DNA of 61,052 bases from Thiomicrospira sp. (GCA_030826915.1 JAUUDE010000081.1:1-61052), one strand, 5' to 3'; shown: positions 1 through 10,257, numbered from the stretch's first letter. Numbers and translations are program-made. The notes: a model not told the origin generated them from the sequence alone.

Positions 1-1113
1 CTTAACTTTACGCCGATAAGACTTTTCCTGCTCACGCAACTCGTAACGGCTCTTGCCATCAATATCTTCATCATCATGGTATTCAAGCTGAATGTTACGC
101 ACATTCTGAAACAACATTCTCCCTAACTGCTGCATATAAAAACGTGCGCCTGTAGCAACTTGTACATTTTCTAAAGCTTGTTCGGTTACCCAGCTCGGTT
201 GATCAAGCATAACAACCAAAGCATAAGAACCATCCGCTTGCACCCAATTATCAGAATGATATAAATCTGTGGCAATATTCTTAATACCATCATGAGGCGT
301 TTGCACACGCCAGTTTTCAAATGCACTGCGTACTTCTCTTGGTGGTATTTTTATTCCTATCCAATCTGGGTGATTCTGCACTTCGGCAAAGGTTAACATT
401 TTCTCAGGCTGTAGACTGTCTGCCAAAGTTTCTAGCAACAGAGTTGTACTCACGTGTTCACTACTACTGTAAATAAAACTCGATTTTCTACCAAACCATT
501 CATCAATCTGCTCAAAAAGAACGTCTGCCAAATCGCTTAAATAATGCAGGCCTGCTTTACCTTGCCACTCTATGGTTTCGTCCAAAGCATTCTCTAACGG
601 CAAGTTCGTTAAATGACGAATGTAATTGACATCCGCTCCATTTAAATCGGTTTCGAAATGCAGTTGAATCAGCCCTAAGCTGTTAAACCGTAAACTAAGA
701 TTGTAAGTCAGTGATTGACTTCTAAAATCGGGCAAAACCACTTGCGGTAAATCAAACTGCCAAATATGAAACTGCCCACTTTCTGACATATCCGATAAGA
801 TATCAGGCGGCTCTGGCTCGTAAAAACTATGCGCATTTACTTTTTCCATTAACTTTTCGCGTAATGCGTTGTTTTCAAGCGAATCAATTAAACTATCAAC
901 CTGCATAGAATTGATAGTTGAATAATAACTCGAGATTAACTTGCCATCGACAACCACCAATTTTTGATTACCCACCTTCTTTAGATAAGAAAGCGAGATT
1001 AAATGCGCCTTGAGTACAGAAGCATATATTTTAAGCGGTCTCGTTTTTATATAGGCAGACTGTAATATTCGCTCAATTTCCAGCCATTCTGCATCCGTAA
1101 TATTGACGCAGAA
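1..1113 (-). CDS. Unrecognised protein, cut by the window edge
   Basis: A frame stays open on the minus strand from an in-frame TGA at 1114-1116 to the left edge, about 371 codons, and continues beyond the window. The translation looks like real protein (for example NITDAEWLEIERILQS, then VNAHSFYEPEPPDILSDM), but I recognise no family. There is no ATG in the first 65 or so codons and no ribosome binding site; the first GTG is at 975. The first 67 bases overlap the end of the next gene (1047-1625) in another frame. I therefore suspect that the two frames are one gene split by a frameshift. A CAGGCCTG palindrome lies in frame at 547-554 and is read as Ala-Gly-Leu. Confidence 0.6.
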
Positions 1114-1625
1114 TCACGTTTAGCCAGCAGCTTGCTTAAGGCCAAAATCGCTTCAATGTAGCTTATTTCATACTCCAGTTCTGCCTGACACTCTGTCTGT
1201 TCAGCAATTAAAGCTAAGGCTTTTTCACAAGATTGCTGAGTATGATAGAAATGATTATTGTGCATGCCACGGTCTTCATCCACCAACATCACGGCAATTT
1301 GCGCTTTCAGCAATACACAGTTGGCTGGACGTAAAGCCTGATTTTGCATTGCATCCAGTTGCTCTACACCCCAATCAAAACATTGATTAGCCAATGTAAA
1401 ATCGTAACTCTGTTCTATTTTTAAGCGTGCCGTAAAGTAGGCAAACCAAAATGCGGCCAATTTTTGCTCGTCAGATTTGAGCGACTGTGCCATGCGAGGA
1501 AATTGAGAAGTGTCTTTAAAATGCAATATACAAGGAATAAACTCAACCAAGGCTTGACGCCCTACTTCAAAATCTTCATCTGCATCAAAATTAATAGCAA
1601 GTTGATTAATCTCTGTTTTCAACAT
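1047..1625 (-). CDS. Hypothetical protein, possibly the N-terminal part of a split gene
   Basis: 192 residues from ATG at 1625; a TTG just upstream is less likely. Mostly helical, with no signal peptide or membrane segment, and no family recognised. Its start overlaps the 3' end of the GNAT gene by 20 bases, so the two are probably co-transcribed. The last 22 residues (from DSASILRMQ on) look out of character, while the frame two bases along continues plausibly into the downstream partial ORF. This suggests a frameshift near 1095-1115, in the organism or in the sequence. Confidence 0.55.
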   Translation of the reverse strand: MLKTEINQLAINFDADEDFEVGRQALVEFIPCILHFKDTSQFPRMAQSLKSDEQKLAAFWFAYFTARLKIEQSYDFTLANQCFDWGVEQLDAMQNQALRPANCVLLKAQIAVMLVDEDRGMHNNHFYHTQQSCEKALALIAEQTECQAELEYEISYIEAILALSKLLAKRDSASILRMQNGWKLSEYYSLPI

Positions 1626-2253
1626 CAAACTCCGTTTGTGGATAATCTTGAATGGTTTTCATTTGTTGCTTATAGCGAACATCACTGTCTTTAATGCCGT
1701 AACCTGATAAAAGCAAATCTGAAACAAAACTGTGTATGACCGTTTTTGGAATTTTCGTTACGCTTACATGGGTTTTCACAAACAAGCCCATAAATTCTGT
1801 ACCCGCCCCATAAAACTCAGGGATTACATAAGGAATAGGCAATCGTTGAAAGCCTAATTTTTTATAAAAAGACCACAGTTTAGGATTAGCCTCTAACCAA
1901 AAATAGGGGCTCTTTTCGGTTAAGTATTTTTCAAGCTGGGCATTGACTAACTTGCGTGCCAACCCTTGGTTTTCAAAATCAGGATTCGTCGCTAAATAGG
2001 CCAATAAAGTTGAAGAGGAATAAAACTCAAGCAGAGTAAATCCTGCCCACTGTTTACTACGATTATCTACTAAACCGTGAATAACAGAATTGTTACTGAG
2101 TAATGAAGATTCAATAGACGTTAAAGGCGCTAACTCTTGATAAGGAAAACGAGAACGATACAGATGAGACCAACTACGAAACAAGAACCGACCAGGCCTG
2201 GTCAGTTGAATTTGTTTTAAAGATTGCAGGCGGTTATTGGTCTGTATCGACAT
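1606..2253 (-). CDS. GNAT family N-acyltransferase
   Basis: 215 residues. The central part has the acetyl-CoA binding pattern of GNAT enzymes: a beta strand LLAYLATNPDFENQGLARKLV, where the QGLARKL segment corresponds to motif A, then FWLEANPKLWSFYKKLGFQRL, the usual GNAT ending in which a short helix precedes a G-F strand. The substrate cannot be told. About 60 residues follow the core and have no recognised role. A 14-bp perfect palindrome (2190-2203) is read as Thr-Arg-Pro-Gly-Arg near the N-terminus. The gene runs into the following ORF with a 20-base overlap. Confidence 0.75.
   Translation of the reverse strand: MSIQTNNRLQSLKQIQLTRPGRFLFRSWSHLYRSRFPYQELAPLTSIESSLLSNNSVIHGLVDNRSKQWAGFTLLEFYSSSTLLAYLATNPDFENQGLARKLVNAQLEKYLTEKSPYFWLEANPKLWSFYKKLGFQRLPIPYVIPEFYGAGTEFMGLFVKTHVSVTKIPKTVIHSFVSDLLLSGYGIKDSDVRYKQQMKTIQDYPQTEFDVENRD
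2190..2203. repeat. Iterated palindrome, 14-bp copy
   Basis: GACCAGGCCTGGTC, a perfect palindrome around the CAGGCCTG core that recurs 18 times in the window. This copy is inside the GNAT coding sequence. It uses AGG and CCT codons, which are uncommon in the surrounding AT-rich genes. Confidence 0.85.
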
Positions 2254-2275
2254 AATTTTGGGCTTTACGACATTA

Positions 2276-3079
2276 TTATTTAAACAATTCAGCCAGCTTT
2301 TCGCCTGGGCTTTCAGCTCGCATAAAGGCTTCGCCCACTAAAAAACTGTTTACGGCATGTTCACGCATTTTGGCAACATCTTCTTTGCCTAGAATGCCGC
2401 TCTCGGTAATAACAATTCGGTCATCTGGAATCATATCCAACATTTCAATGGTGGTATCAAGTGACACATCAAAAGAGTGTAAGTCTCGGTTATTGATACC
2501 AATCATTGGTAATGGTAAACGTAACGCTCTTTCTAACTCTTCTTTATTATGCACTTCTACCAAAACATCCATACCTAGCGTCAAGGCGGTTTCTGTTAGC
2601 TCGTACATTTGGGCATCACCAATCGCTGCGGCAATGAGTAAGATACAGTCAGCACCAATCACTCGAGCTTCATAGACTTGGTAGTCGTCAACAATAAAGT
2701 CTTTACGGATAATCGGTAAATCCACCGCTTCACGCACTTGCATTAGGTATTCGTTTGAGCCTTGAAAGAAGTCTTTATCGGTTAATACTGATAAACAGGC
2801 CGCACCATTTTCTTGATAACTTTTGGCAATTTCCACCGGATCAAACGGATCACGTAACACGCCTTTACTTGGTGATGCTTTTTTAATTTCAGCAATCACC
2901 GCCGATTGTCCTGCATCCAATTTCGCCTGCATCGCTTCGGCAAAACCACGGGTTGGCGTGGTTGAAGCCATCATCGCTTTTTGTTTCATCTCTCTTAGCG
3001 GAATTCGATCGCAGCCTTCTTGAATCTCTTCAAGTTTACGGAAAATGATTTTTTTTAAAATGGTTGGTGTACCACTCAT
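2276..3079 (-). CDS. trpC: Indole-3-glycerol-phosphate synthase
   Basis: 267 residues, cytoplasmic (beta/alpha)8 barrel. It converts 1-(2-carboxyphenylamino)-1-deoxyribulose 5-phosphate to indole-3-glycerol phosphate in tryptophan synthesis. Family motifs visible are [13 protein letters not shown] (catalytic Lys), [31 protein letters not shown] and ITESGI. I chose ATG 3079 because AAAGGACG lies just upstream; the longer open frame to 3283 has no family similarity. Last gene of the trp group here; 56 bases separate it from the DUF454 gene upstream. Confidence 0.95.
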   Translation of the reverse strand: MSGTPTILKKIIFRKLEEIQEGCDRIPLREMKQKAMMASTTPTRGFAEAMQAKLDAGQSAVIAEIKKASPSKGVLRDPFDPVEIAKSYQENGAACLSVLTDKDFFQGSNEYLMQVREAVDLPIIRKDFIVDDYQVYEARVIGADCILLIAAAIGDAQMYELTETALTLGMDVLVEVHNKEELERALRLPLPMIGINNRDLHSFDVSLDTTIEMLDMIPDDRIVITESGILGKEDVAKMREHAVNSFLVGEAFMRAESPGEKLAELFK

Positions 3080-3135
3080 AAAGACGTCCTTTGTGACACT
3101 GAGGATGACCAGTGTTTTTAATTTTTTAAATGAAT

Positions 3136-3528
3136 TTATTCTGCTGGGTTTATGACTCTGTCTTCTGGCACACGCCATAAGAAAAACAATAGGGTTAACG
3201 CAATGACTACCAACATGATTTGTAGCCAAAGTTTGCCCATCAATATCGCAATCGAAATGGAAAACATAATCACAATGACCCAAGTTGCGCGCTTTTTAGT
3301 CGCTCGCAACATGGTGTGTTCTTTTTCCCAACGCTGTAAATCTTCACCTATCCAGCGGTTATTCAGTAAAGCCTGATGAAAACGCGGTGAACTTTTTGCA
3401 AAACAGCCCGCGGCTAAAATCATAAACGGAGTTGTGGGTAAAATAGGCAGTATCACGCCAATTAAACCTGTCACAAAAAATATCGCACCCAATATTAGGT
3501 ACATTTGTCGTTTAACAACATGAAGCAC
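3136..3528 (-). CDS. DUF454 (YbaN-like) inner-membrane protein
   Basis: 130 residues with two hydrophobic regions: [20 protein letters not shown] near the N-terminus and a C-terminal pair (about 83-117). The [21 protein letters not shown] segment is typical of the DUF454/YbaN family of small membrane proteins, whose role is unknown. It sits between trpD and trpC on the same strand, so it is likely transcribed with them, though nothing ties it to tryptophan. A CAGGCCTG core (3545-3552) lies in the 34-base spacer to trpD. Confidence 0.8.
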   Translation of the reverse strand: MLHVVKRQMYLILGAIFFVTGLIGVILPILPTTPFMILAAGCFAKSSPRFHQALLNNRWIGEDLQRWEKEHTMLRATKKRATWVIVIMFSISIAILMGKLWLQIMLVVIALTLLFFLWRVPEDRVINPAE

Positions 3529-3562
3529 GTTATTCTTACCTTACCAGGCCTGCTAACTTTGT

Positions 3563-4597
3563 TTAACCTTGATTAAACGACTGTGTTTTTTCAATAAATT
3601 GATTGAGTTTTTTTTGCGCTAAGCCATCTGCAATGATTTTACGCGCCAAACAAACACCATTGGCATAACTGTCCGCCAATCCAGCAACATACAAAGACGC
3701 ACCTGCATTTAAACAAACAATATCTTTGGCGGCTGAGTCATTATTGGCAAATACTGCACGAATAATATTCAGACTGTCTTGTGCTGAATCGACTGATAAA
3801 TCATCTAAATTAGCATGATCCATATCGTGTTCTGATGGATCAATAATCCACTCATGCACTTCACCGTGTTTTAACTCCGCCACATAGGTTTTACTAGCAA
3901 TACTGATTTCATCCAGGCCATCTTCCGCATGCACAACCATCACATGGTTAGAACCTAAACGTTGTAAGACCTTGGCAAACAGAACCGTTAAGGCTTTATC
4001 GTAAACACCAATCACCTGAAATGGCGCACCTGCCGGGTTAGTAAGCGGCCCTAACATATTAAAGATGGTACGCACCCCCATCTCTTTACGTGCACCAATC
4101 ACATGTTTCATAGCACTGTGATGCGCTTGTGCAAACATAAAGCCTACACCCGTTTCATTAATGCACTCGGCAACTTCCTCTGGCGTAATTGTTAAATCCA
4201 CACCTGCGGCTTCTAATACATCAGCACTGCCTGACTTACTGGAGATAGAACGATTACCGTGTTTTGCAACCGTACCGCCTGCGGCCGCTACTACAAAAGC
4301 ACAAGCAGTAGAGATATTAAAGGTATTTGCACCATCCCCCCCAGTTCCACAAGTATCGACTAATTTCGATTTATCACTTACACGAACTGGCGTTGCAAGA
4401 CTACGCATCACTTGAACCGCCGCAGTAATTTCCTCTAAGGTCTCACTTTTCATTCTTAAAGCGGTTAAAATCGCGCCAATTTGTGCAGGAGTGGCTTTAC
4501 CAGACATTAACTTATGCATAACAGATTCCATCTGTGCGGCATCTAAGTCTTTACTATCTAATAGTTGTTCTAATGCGGCTTTTAATTCCATTTCCAA
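3563..4597 (-). CDS. trpD: Anthranilate phosphoribosyltransferase
   Basis: 344 residues, the usual length. It transfers the phosphoribosyl group of PRPP to anthranilate. Motifs visible are DTCGTGGDGANTFNIST (PRPP-binding glycine loop), KHGNRSISSKSGSADVLEAAG (anthranilate site) and FNMLGPLTNPA. Lies 26 bases downstream of trpG and upstream of the DUF454 gene. Cytoplasmic. Confidence 0.96.
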   Translation of the reverse strand: MEMELKAALEQLLDSKDLDAAQMESVMHKLMSGKATPAQIGAILTALRMKSETLEEITAAVQVMRSLATPVRVSDKSKLVDTCGTGGDGANTFNISTACAFVVAAAGGTVAKHGNRSISSKSGSADVLEAAGVDLTITPEEVAECINETGVGFMFAQAHHSAMKHVIGARKEMGVRTIFNMLGPLTNPAGAPFQVIGVYDKALTVLFAKVLQRLGSNHVMVVHAEDGLDEISIASKTYVAELKHGEVHEWIIDPSEHDMDHANLDDLSVDSAQDSLNIIRAVFANNDSAAKDIVCLNAGASLYVAGLADSYANGVCLARKIIADGLAQKKLNQFIEKTQSFNQG

Positions 4598-4623
4598 CTC
4601 CTACGGTGCGGTTATTTTTGGCT

Positions 4624-5214
4624 TTATTTTGCTTTGTTCTGATCAAGGAAGTTTTTTAACATCTGATGACCTTGCTCTGTCAAAATCGATTCGGGATGAA
4701 ACTGCACCCCTTCAATTGGCAAAGTTTTGTGACGCACACCCATAATTTCATCAAACTCACCCTCTGTATCTTGAGTCCAAGCGGTGACTTCTAAACAATC
4801 AGGCAAGCTCTTATGGTCAATCACTAAAGAGTGATAACGTGTGGTTTGCACTGGGTTTGGCAGGCCTGCAAACATACCTTCGTTTTTATGAAATACAGGC
4901 GAAGTCTTACCGTGCATAACGGTTTTAGCACGAACAATGTCACCACCAAACGCTTGACCAATACTTTGGTGACCTAAACAAACACCCATAATTGGAATTT
5001 TGCCTGCAAAGTGTTTAATGGCTTCTACCGAAACACCCGCTTCTGTTGGCGTACATGGGCCTGGAGAAATCACCAAGTATTCTGGATTTAATGTTTGAAT
5101 GGTTTCAATATCAATCTGGTCATTACGATAAACCTCCACCTGTTGGCCTAACTCGCCAAAATACTGCACGATGTTATAGGTAAAAGAGTCGTAATTATCA
5201 ATCATTAATAACAT
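4624..5214 (-). CDS. trpG: Anthranilate synthase glutamine amidotransferase subunit
   Basis: 196 residues, class I glutamine amidotransferase. Starts [14 protein letters not shown]; the nucleophile Cys is in [15 protein letters not shown], and the His-Glu pair is in [12 protein letters not shown]. Supplies ammonia to TrpE. It may also serve aminodeoxychorismate synthase (PabA), as in many proteobacteria with a single such subunit; this cannot be decided here. 31 bases separate it from trpE. A GCAGGCCTGC palindrome (4860-4869) is read as Ala-Gly-Leu. Confidence 0.94.
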   Translation of the reverse strand: MLLMIDNYDSFTYNIVQYFGELGQQVEVYRNDQIDIETIQTLNPEYLVISPGPCTPTEAGVSVEAIKHFAGKIPIMGVCLGHQSIGQAFGGDIVRAKTVMHGKTSPVFHKNEGMFAGLPNPVQTTRYHSLVIDHKSLPDCLEVTAWTQDTEGEFDEIMGVRHKTLPIEGVQFHPESILTEQGHQMLKNFLDQNKAK

Positions 5215-5245
5215 GTTATATTCCTTAATAAACCGTCATACTCGC

Positions 5246-6751
5246 TTAACGGTGACCAGCATCTGGGTTGTCTGTTTTCATACCTTCTGTCACAAATTGT
5301 GCCGCTTTAAAAATAGCGCGACCTTTGTTCATGGTTTCATCCCATTCTAATTGAGGAACAGAATCGGCGACAATACCCGCTCCTGCTTGTACAAAAAGTT
5401 TTTTATCTTTAATCACTGCGGTACGAATCGCAATGGCGGTATCCATATTGCCGTGCCAACCTAAATAGCCCACTGCTCCAGCGTAGATTCCTCGCTTAAC
5501 AGGTTCCATTTCATCAATAATTTCCATGGCACGAATTTTAGGTGCACCAGATACAGTTCCTGCTGGGAAAGTGGCTCGCAACACATCCATGGCAGTCATG
5601 CCTGGTTTCGCTTGGGCGTTAACATTGGATACGATGTGCATAACATGAGAGTAACGTTCAACAATCATCTTTTCCGTTAACTCTACGGAACCAATTTGCG
5701 CAATACGTCCAACGTCGTTACGCCCTAAATCAATCAACATCAGGTGCTCGGCTAGCTCTTTAGGATCACTTAACAATTCGTCTTCTAAGGCAACATCTTT
5801 CTCTGGCGTTAAACCACGACGACGCGTACCTGCAATAGGACGCACCGTTACTTGATTATCTTCAAGGCGAACTAAAATTTCTGGTGAGGAACCCACAATC
5901 TGAAGGTCGCCCATATCCACAAAAAACATATAAGGCGATGGATTCAAATAGCGTAAGGCACGGTATAAATCGATGGGTGCGCCAGCAAAGTCAACAGACA
6001 TCTGCTGAGAAATGACCACTTGCATAGCATCACCCGCCAAAATATATTCTTTAATTTTAGCGACCGCTTCTTTAAACTCTTCTTCACCAAAACTAGAGAC
6101 AAAATCTGACTCGGTCAGCACAGTTTGACTGCTTATATCTGCTGGCATAGGCATTGGCTGACTTAGCTGTGCTTGTAACTCATCAAGACGAGTCTGAGCA
6201 GTAGAATAAGCATTGGATTTTGATAAATCGGCATGCACAATCACATGTACTTGCCCACTCAAATTATCAAACACCACCAACTCTTCAGAAACCATGAGTT
6301 CAATATCCGGCGCGTCAATATCATCCTGTTCAGGAGTGGATTTTTGTAAACGCTCTTCTACATAACGCACGGTGTCATAACCAAAATAGCCAACTAATCC
6401 GCCGTTAAAAACAGGCAGGCCTGCTTGTTTATATACCTTAAACTGATTTTGATAGGCTTCAACCCAAGCAAGTGGATCATCAGCCACTTGATGCTGAACA
6501 ACCTCATCGCCACACATCTCACGAATTTGATTACCTTTAATGAGAAGACGTGTTTTACATGGCAAACCAATAATGGAATAACGCCCCCACTTATCTCCGC
6601 CCTGCACTGACTCAAATAGATAAGAATAAGGTCCTTTGGCTAACTTATGATAGACACTCAGCGGTGTGTCATAGTCAGACAATACAGTGCGCATTACAGG
6701 TGCACGAGTGTAGCCTTGTTTTGCGAGGTTAGCAAAAAGTTCATTGCTCAT
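5246..6751 (-). CDS. trpE: Anthranilate synthase component I
   Basis: 501 residues. Converts chorismate to anthranilate together with TrpG. The C-terminal chorismate-binding domain shows [52 protein letters not shown]-type segment [26 protein letters not shown] and GAVGYLG. The N-terminal region carries the LLESVQGG-like feedback motif as [16 protein letters not shown], so feedback inhibition by tryptophan is likely (known for the family). Its ATG overlaps the TGA of a 46-codon ORF just upstream (ATGA), which suggests translational coupling. Confidence 0.96.
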   Translation of the reverse strand: MSNELFANLAKQGYTRAPVMRTVLSDYDTPLSVYHKLAKGPYSYLFESVQGGDKWGRYSIIGLPCKTRLLIKGNQIREMCGDEVVQHQVADDPLAWVEAYQNQFKVYKQAGLPVFNGGLVGYFGYDTVRYVEERLQKSTPEQDDIDAPDIELMVSEELVVFDNLSGQVHVIVHADLSKSNAYSTAQTRLDELQAQLSQPMPMPADISSQTVLTESDFVSSFGEEEFKEAVAKIKEYILAGDAMQVVISQQMSVDFAGAPIDLYRALRYLNPSPYMFFVDMGDLQIVGSSPEILVRLEDNQVTVRPIAGTRRRGLTPEKDVALEDELLSDPKELAEHLMLIDLGRNDVGRIAQIGSVELTEKMIVERYSHVMHIVSNVNAQAKPGMTAMDVLRATFPAGTVSGAPKIRAMEIIDEMEPVKRGIYAGAVGYLGWHGNMDTAIAIRTAVIKDKKLFVQAGAGIVADSVPQLEWDETMNKGRAIFKAAQFVTEGMKTDNPDAGHR

Positions 6752-6888
6752 TTTGGTTCTGCCTTGCTTGAAGATTGCTTACGTTCTTTCCAATCCAAAT
6801 ATTTAAAAAGGATGGTGCGGCGAATACCCGCCAAAGAACAAAATAAAGGTCGAAAAATTTCTAGTAACAATGCTTTTATAAAAGCCAT
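6748..6888 (-). CDS. Small protein translationally coupled to trpE
   Basis: 46 codons ([20 protein letters not shown]..., ending [13 protein letters not shown]). The N-terminal half is hydrophobic and the C-terminal half is basic and hydrophilic. The stop codon overlaps the trpE start as ATGA. It is not a classical trp leader peptide: there is one Trp and no run of Trp codons. The upstream AGGATTT is a weak ribosome binding site. No family recognised. Confidence 0.5.
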   Translation of the reverse strand: MAFIKALLLEIFRPLFCSLAGIRRTILFKYLDWKERKQSSSKAEPK

Positions 6889-7061
6889 GTTGAAATCCTA
6901 ATTGTTAATACAAACTTCTCAAAATTAAATTATGCAGGCCTGCCGGGTACGAAAAAATTGCATTTCCCAACAAACCTATATAATCCTAAATGCAATTAGG
7001 TTATCTTAAAGCTTGAAATTATCCAATACAGAAGTTCCCAAGCTTACAAAACAACCATTCT

Positions 7062-7122
7062 AAAATGGGAATGAAACTGGCTAAAACGCATAAACGCTTC
7101 ATAGCCAGTTTCAACCCATTTT
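7062..7122 (-). terminator. Long hairpin at the end of gph
   Basis: Two-part stem: AAAATGGG (7062-7069) pairs with CCCATTTT (7115-7122), and TGAAACTGGCTA (7072-7083) pairs with TAGCCAGTTTCA (7102-7113). It begins at the gph stop codon and is followed on the minus strand by only a short T-run, so it may act as a terminator or as a 3'-end stabiliser. The rest of the 6889-7120 spacer holds one CAGGCCTG core (6935-6942). Confidence 0.55.
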
Positions 7123-7798
7123 ATTTTGAGACTAGGTAGTCTTTAAATTCTACAAAAGAATCTGCAATGACATCTGGCTTATAGTCACGAATATCTTCTC
7201 CGTGGTTATAACCATAAGTCATACAGAAAATATGGAAACCGGCTGCTCGCGCGGCTTTAACGTCAGAACGAGAATCTCCAATCATTAATGCGTTTTCTGG
7301 TTCAACACCTAATTGTTCTGCGGCATACAGTAACGGCATTGGGTGCGGTTTTTTTTCTGCACAAGTATCACCTGAAACAACCACTTCAAAGTAATCATAC
7401 AGCCCTTTATCTTTTAATAAAGGAATGGTGAATGCTTCAGCTTTATTAGTCACACACGCAACACGGTAACCTTGTTCCATTATCCATTCAATACCTTCAA
7501 TAACACCATCGTAAATACGACTGCGTTGTGAGTAGTTATGTTTATAAAGCTCTAAAAAAATTGGGTAGGCTTTATCCATAAGTTCTTGATCTGGCATACC
7601 ATCTACAGAATTAATTAAGGCACGTTCAGTTAAACGCTGAACACCATTACCAACCCAATCACGCACAGCCTCTTCACCACGAACAGGCATGCCTAATTGC
7701 TTCATCATTTCGTCCACACAATAAGCCAAATCTGGCACGCTATCAATTAAGGTACCATCCAAATCAAACAGAACAAACCCTGGCTTTAACTTTTCCAC
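7121..7798 (-). CDS. gph: Phosphoglycolate phosphatase
   Basis: 225 residues, HAD superfamily. Motif I is LFDLDGTLIDS, motif II is CVTNK, Lys is in KKPHPMPL and motif III is ALMIGDSRSDVKAARAAG. It dephosphorylates 2-phosphoglycolate, the product of RubisCO oxygenase activity; in autotrophs the same enzyme is called CbbZ. Lies downstream of rpe on the same strand, and both enzymes serve the carbon-fixation genes located further along the window. A specific substrate test would be needed to exclude another sugar phosphate. Confidence 0.85.
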   Translation of the reverse strand: MEKLKPGFVLFDLDGTLIDSVPDLAYCVDEMMKQLGMPVRGEEAVRDWVGNGVQRLTERALINSVDGMPDQELMDKAYPIFLELYKHNYSQRSRIYDGVIEGIEWIMEQGYRVACVTNKAEAFTIPLLKDKGLYDYFEVVVSGDTCAEKKPHPMPLLYAAEQLGVEPENALMIGDSRSDVKAARAAGFHIFCMTYGYNHGEDIRDYKPDVIADSFVEFKDYLVSK

Positions 7799-7920
7799 AA
7801 TACTTCTCTTTTTAATATTTTTAACGAATCATCCAACAATATTACACCTTGAATCATTCACTATGAATTTCTAGCTGTATTTTTAAATACAAGCAAAAAT
7901 TCCTTCCCTTAAAACCACAA

Positions 7921-7954
7921 AACGCCAACGCCTCAAATTGAGTGCGTCAGCGTT
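7921..7954 (-). terminator. Hairpin between rpe and gph
   Basis: AACGC (7921-7925) pairs with GCGTT (7950-7954), with inner complementary segments around CTCAAATTGAG. On the minus strand it follows the rpe stop by about 25 bases and leads into GCGTTTTGTGG. Weak T-run, so a partial terminator at best. Confidence 0.45.
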
Positions 7955-7977
7955 GCAGTTGAAAAGCAAAAAGTGAT

Positions 7978-8682
7978 TTAGACTTTTGCTAGCTCATCAC
8001 GCATTTGTTTAATCACTGTATCATAACGGTTTGCATCTGATGCATTGGCTTTACCAAAGATACCTGAACCAGATACAAATGTATCACAACCTGCCGCTGC
8101 AACTTCAGCTATATTCTCAACCTTAACACCACCATCAATTTCTAAACGAATATCACGCCCAGATGCATCGATAAGTTTACGTGCTGCTTTTAGTTTTTCT
8201 AACGCTTGAGGAATAAACGATTGACCACCAAATCCTGGGTTAACAGACATGATTAAGATCATATCGATTTTATCCATAACATGCTCAAGATAGTCCAAAG
8301 AAGTTGCTGGGTTAAATACTAAACCGGCTTTTAGACCTGCGTTTTTGATTAGACCAAGATCACCATCAATGTGCTCAGAAGCTTCTGGGTGGAAAGTAAT
8401 GTAATCCGCACCAGCTGATGCGAAATCACCAATAATACGACTTACAGGCTTAACCATAAGGTGAGCATCAATTGGTGCATTAACACCTTCCGCAACCATA
8501 AAGTTTTTTAGTGATTCACAAACTAATGGCCCAATTGTTAAGTTTGGAACGTAGTGGTTATCCATTACGTCAAAGTGAACCACGTCTGCACCTGATGCAA
8601 TCACGTCTTTAACGTCTTTACCTAACTGAGCAAAGTCAGCAGATAAGATTGAAGGAGCAATCCAATTTTCTTTTTTAGCCAT
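7978..8682 (-). CDS. rpe: Ribulose-phosphate 3-epimerase
   Basis: 234 residues, cytoplasmic (beta/alpha)8 barrel. Interconverts ribulose 5-phosphate and xylulose 5-phosphate in the Calvin and pentose phosphate pathways. Motifs visible: [29 protein letters not shown] (metal His and Asp), [26 protein letters not shown] and EIDGGV. I chose ATG 8682 (AAGGTG six bases upstream) over a GTG three codons earlier. Confidence 0.95.
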   Translation of the reverse strand: MAKKENWIAPSILSADFAQLGKDVKDVIASGADVVHFDVMDNHYVPNLTIGPLVCESLKNFMVAEGVNAPIDAHLMVKPVSRIIGDFASAGADYITFHPEASEHIDGDLGLIKNAGLKAGLVFNPATSLDYLEHVMDKIDMILIMSVNPGFGGQSFIPQALEKLKAARKLIDASGRDIRLEIDGGVKVENIAEVAAAGCDTFVSGSGIFGKANASDANRYDTVIKQMRDELAKV

Positions 8683-8861
8683 GTTTAACACCTTATATCT
8701 GTAAATGTATAAAAAATAATTCGTGCATTCTAACAGTATCCTTTAAAATGGGCAAAAAATTGCATAGGATAACGCTAAGTTATGTCAATGAGATCATCAA
8801 GCGGAATAACTTGGATGTAGTAAGTGTATATTTAGAATGCTTAACGCAGGAAATTTACTAA

Positions 8862-9335
8862 ATGATAGATGAAGAGACAATTGAACGTCGGAAACCTTTG
8901 GACTTTGAAGAGATGCGTGTAACTTCAAAAAAACCAGCCCGAGAAATTATTTTAGCCAAAGCCATTAATTTTGCTGAATACCTTGGTTTGGTTGTGATTG
9001 CTCTGGCAACCGTTTATGCCGCCTTCGGTGAAGTTTTGCACATGGTTAATGCCGCCACAGTAACGCTTGGGGATTTATTACTTCTTTTCTTATATTTAGA
9101 AGTTTTAGCCATGGTAGCTATTTATCTTGAATCTGGAAAACTGCCGATTCGACTCCCACTCTACATAGCGATTGCCTTGGCTCGCCTATTAATTTTAGAC
9201 ATGAAAGATCTCACTGAATGGGAGATGATTGCTATTGCCGGCACAATTACATTAATTTCTATTGCCACCTTAATTTTACGTTACGGCCATCTTAAGTACC
9301 CATACAATAAAAGACGTCGTGCAACCGACCTTTAA
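8862..9335 (+). CDS. PsiE-like membrane protein
   Basis: 157 residues. A hydrophilic N-terminus (about 40 residues) is followed by four hydrophobic segments (YLGLVVIALATVYAAF; LLLLFLYLEVLAMVAIYL; LPLYIAIALARLLIL; IAIAGTITLISIATLIL) and a basic tail, matching the phosphate-starvation-inducible PsiE family. Molecular role unknown. Divergent from rpe; no clear Pho box was seen in its upstream 160 bases. It is 31 bases upstream of purC and may be co-transcribed. Confidence 0.7.
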   Translation: MIDEETIERRKPLDFEEMRVTSKKPAREIILAKAINFAEYLGLVVIALATVYAAFGEVLHMVNAATVTLGDLLLLFLYLEVLAMVAIYLESGKLPIRLPLYIAIALARLLILDMKDLTEWEMIAIAGTITLISIATLILRYGHLKYPYNKRRRATDL

Positions 9336-9366
9336 AACATCAAAACAGAGATACAGGAACATTTCA

Positions 9367-10257
9367 ATGCAACCACTTTATGAATCAACTCTAACGAGCT
9401 TGCCTTTATTAAACAAAGGTAAGGTTCGAGATATCTACGATATTGATGACAAGCACCTATTGATTGTTACCACGGATAGAATCTCTGCATACGATGCCAT
9501 CTTACCTACGGCTATTCCTGGTAAAGGGCGTATTTTGACTGAAACTGCACAGTTTTGGATGAAGAAAATGGCAAACATTGTTCCAAACCAATTAGCCACT
9601 GAAATGAATTTGTCTGACTATCTCACTGCTGATGAATTAAAGCAGTTAGATGGAAGAGGTATGATTGTTAAAAAGCTAAAACCTTTACCGGTTGAAGCCA
9701 TTGTGCGTGGTTATTTAGTGGGTTCTGGTTGGAAAGAGTACAAAAAAACACAAAAAATTTGTGGCATTGATTTACCTGAAGGGCTAAAAAATGCATCAAA
9801 ACTTCCACAACCTTTATTCACCCCTTCTACCAAAGCCGAGCAAGGCGAACACGATGAAAACATCAGCTTTAAGCAGCTTGTCGATATTATGGGTGAAGAG
9901 AAATCCAATGCGGTTCGTGATTTAAGTATTCAACTCTATACAACGGCGGCTGAATTTGCATTAGAGCGCGGCATTATTATTGCCGATACCAAGTTTGAAT
10001 TTGGTGAAGATGATGAAGGCACGATTTACTTAATTGATGAAGCTTTAACCCCAGACAGTTCACGTTTTTGGCCTGCATCCAGCTACAAAGTAGGCAGCAA
10101 CCCTCCGAGTTTTGACAAGCAGTATATTCGTGATTATCTGGATAGCCTCGACTGGGATAAAAATCCGGATACCGCTCCAGAATTACCAGAAGAAATTGTG
10201 GCCAAAACCTTTGAAAAATACCAAGAAGCACAGTCTCGTCTTACTGAGAACTTATAA
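9367..10257 (+). CDS. purC: SAICAR synthase (phosphoribosylaminoimidazole-succinocarboxamide synthase)
   Basis: 296 residues from ATG 9367 (MQPLYESTLTSLPLLNKGKVRDIYD). This is the longer eukaryote-like form of PurC. Condenses CAIR with aspartate using ATP in purine synthesis. Motifs visible: GKVRDIYDIDDKHLLIVTTDRISAYD, PVEAIVRGYLVGSGWKEY, ADTKFEFG and LIDEALTPDSSRFWP. The open frame extends 48 bases further upstream into the PsiE-like gene, but this ATG matches the family. bioD starts 6 bases after its stop. Confidence 0.95.
   Translation: MQPLYESTLTSLPLLNKGKVRDIYDIDDKHLLIVTTDRISAYDAILPTAIPGKGRILTETAQFWMKKMANIVPNQLATEMNLSDYLTADELKQLDGRGMIVKKLKPLPVEAIVRGYLVGSGWKEYKKTQKICGIDLPEGLKNASKLPQPLFTPSTKAEQGEHDENISFKQLVDIMGEEKSNAVRDLSIQLYTTAAEFALERGIIIADTKFEFGEDDEGTIYLIDEALTPDSSRFWPASSYKVGSNPPSFDKQYIRDYLDSLDWDKNPDTAPELPEEIVAKTFEKYQEAQSRLTENL

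Noticed and set aside
6748-6888. Trp leader peptide with attenuator upstream of trpE
   Set aside because: The small ORF has only one Trp codon, no consecutive Trp codons, and no terminator/antiterminator hairpins follow before trpE.
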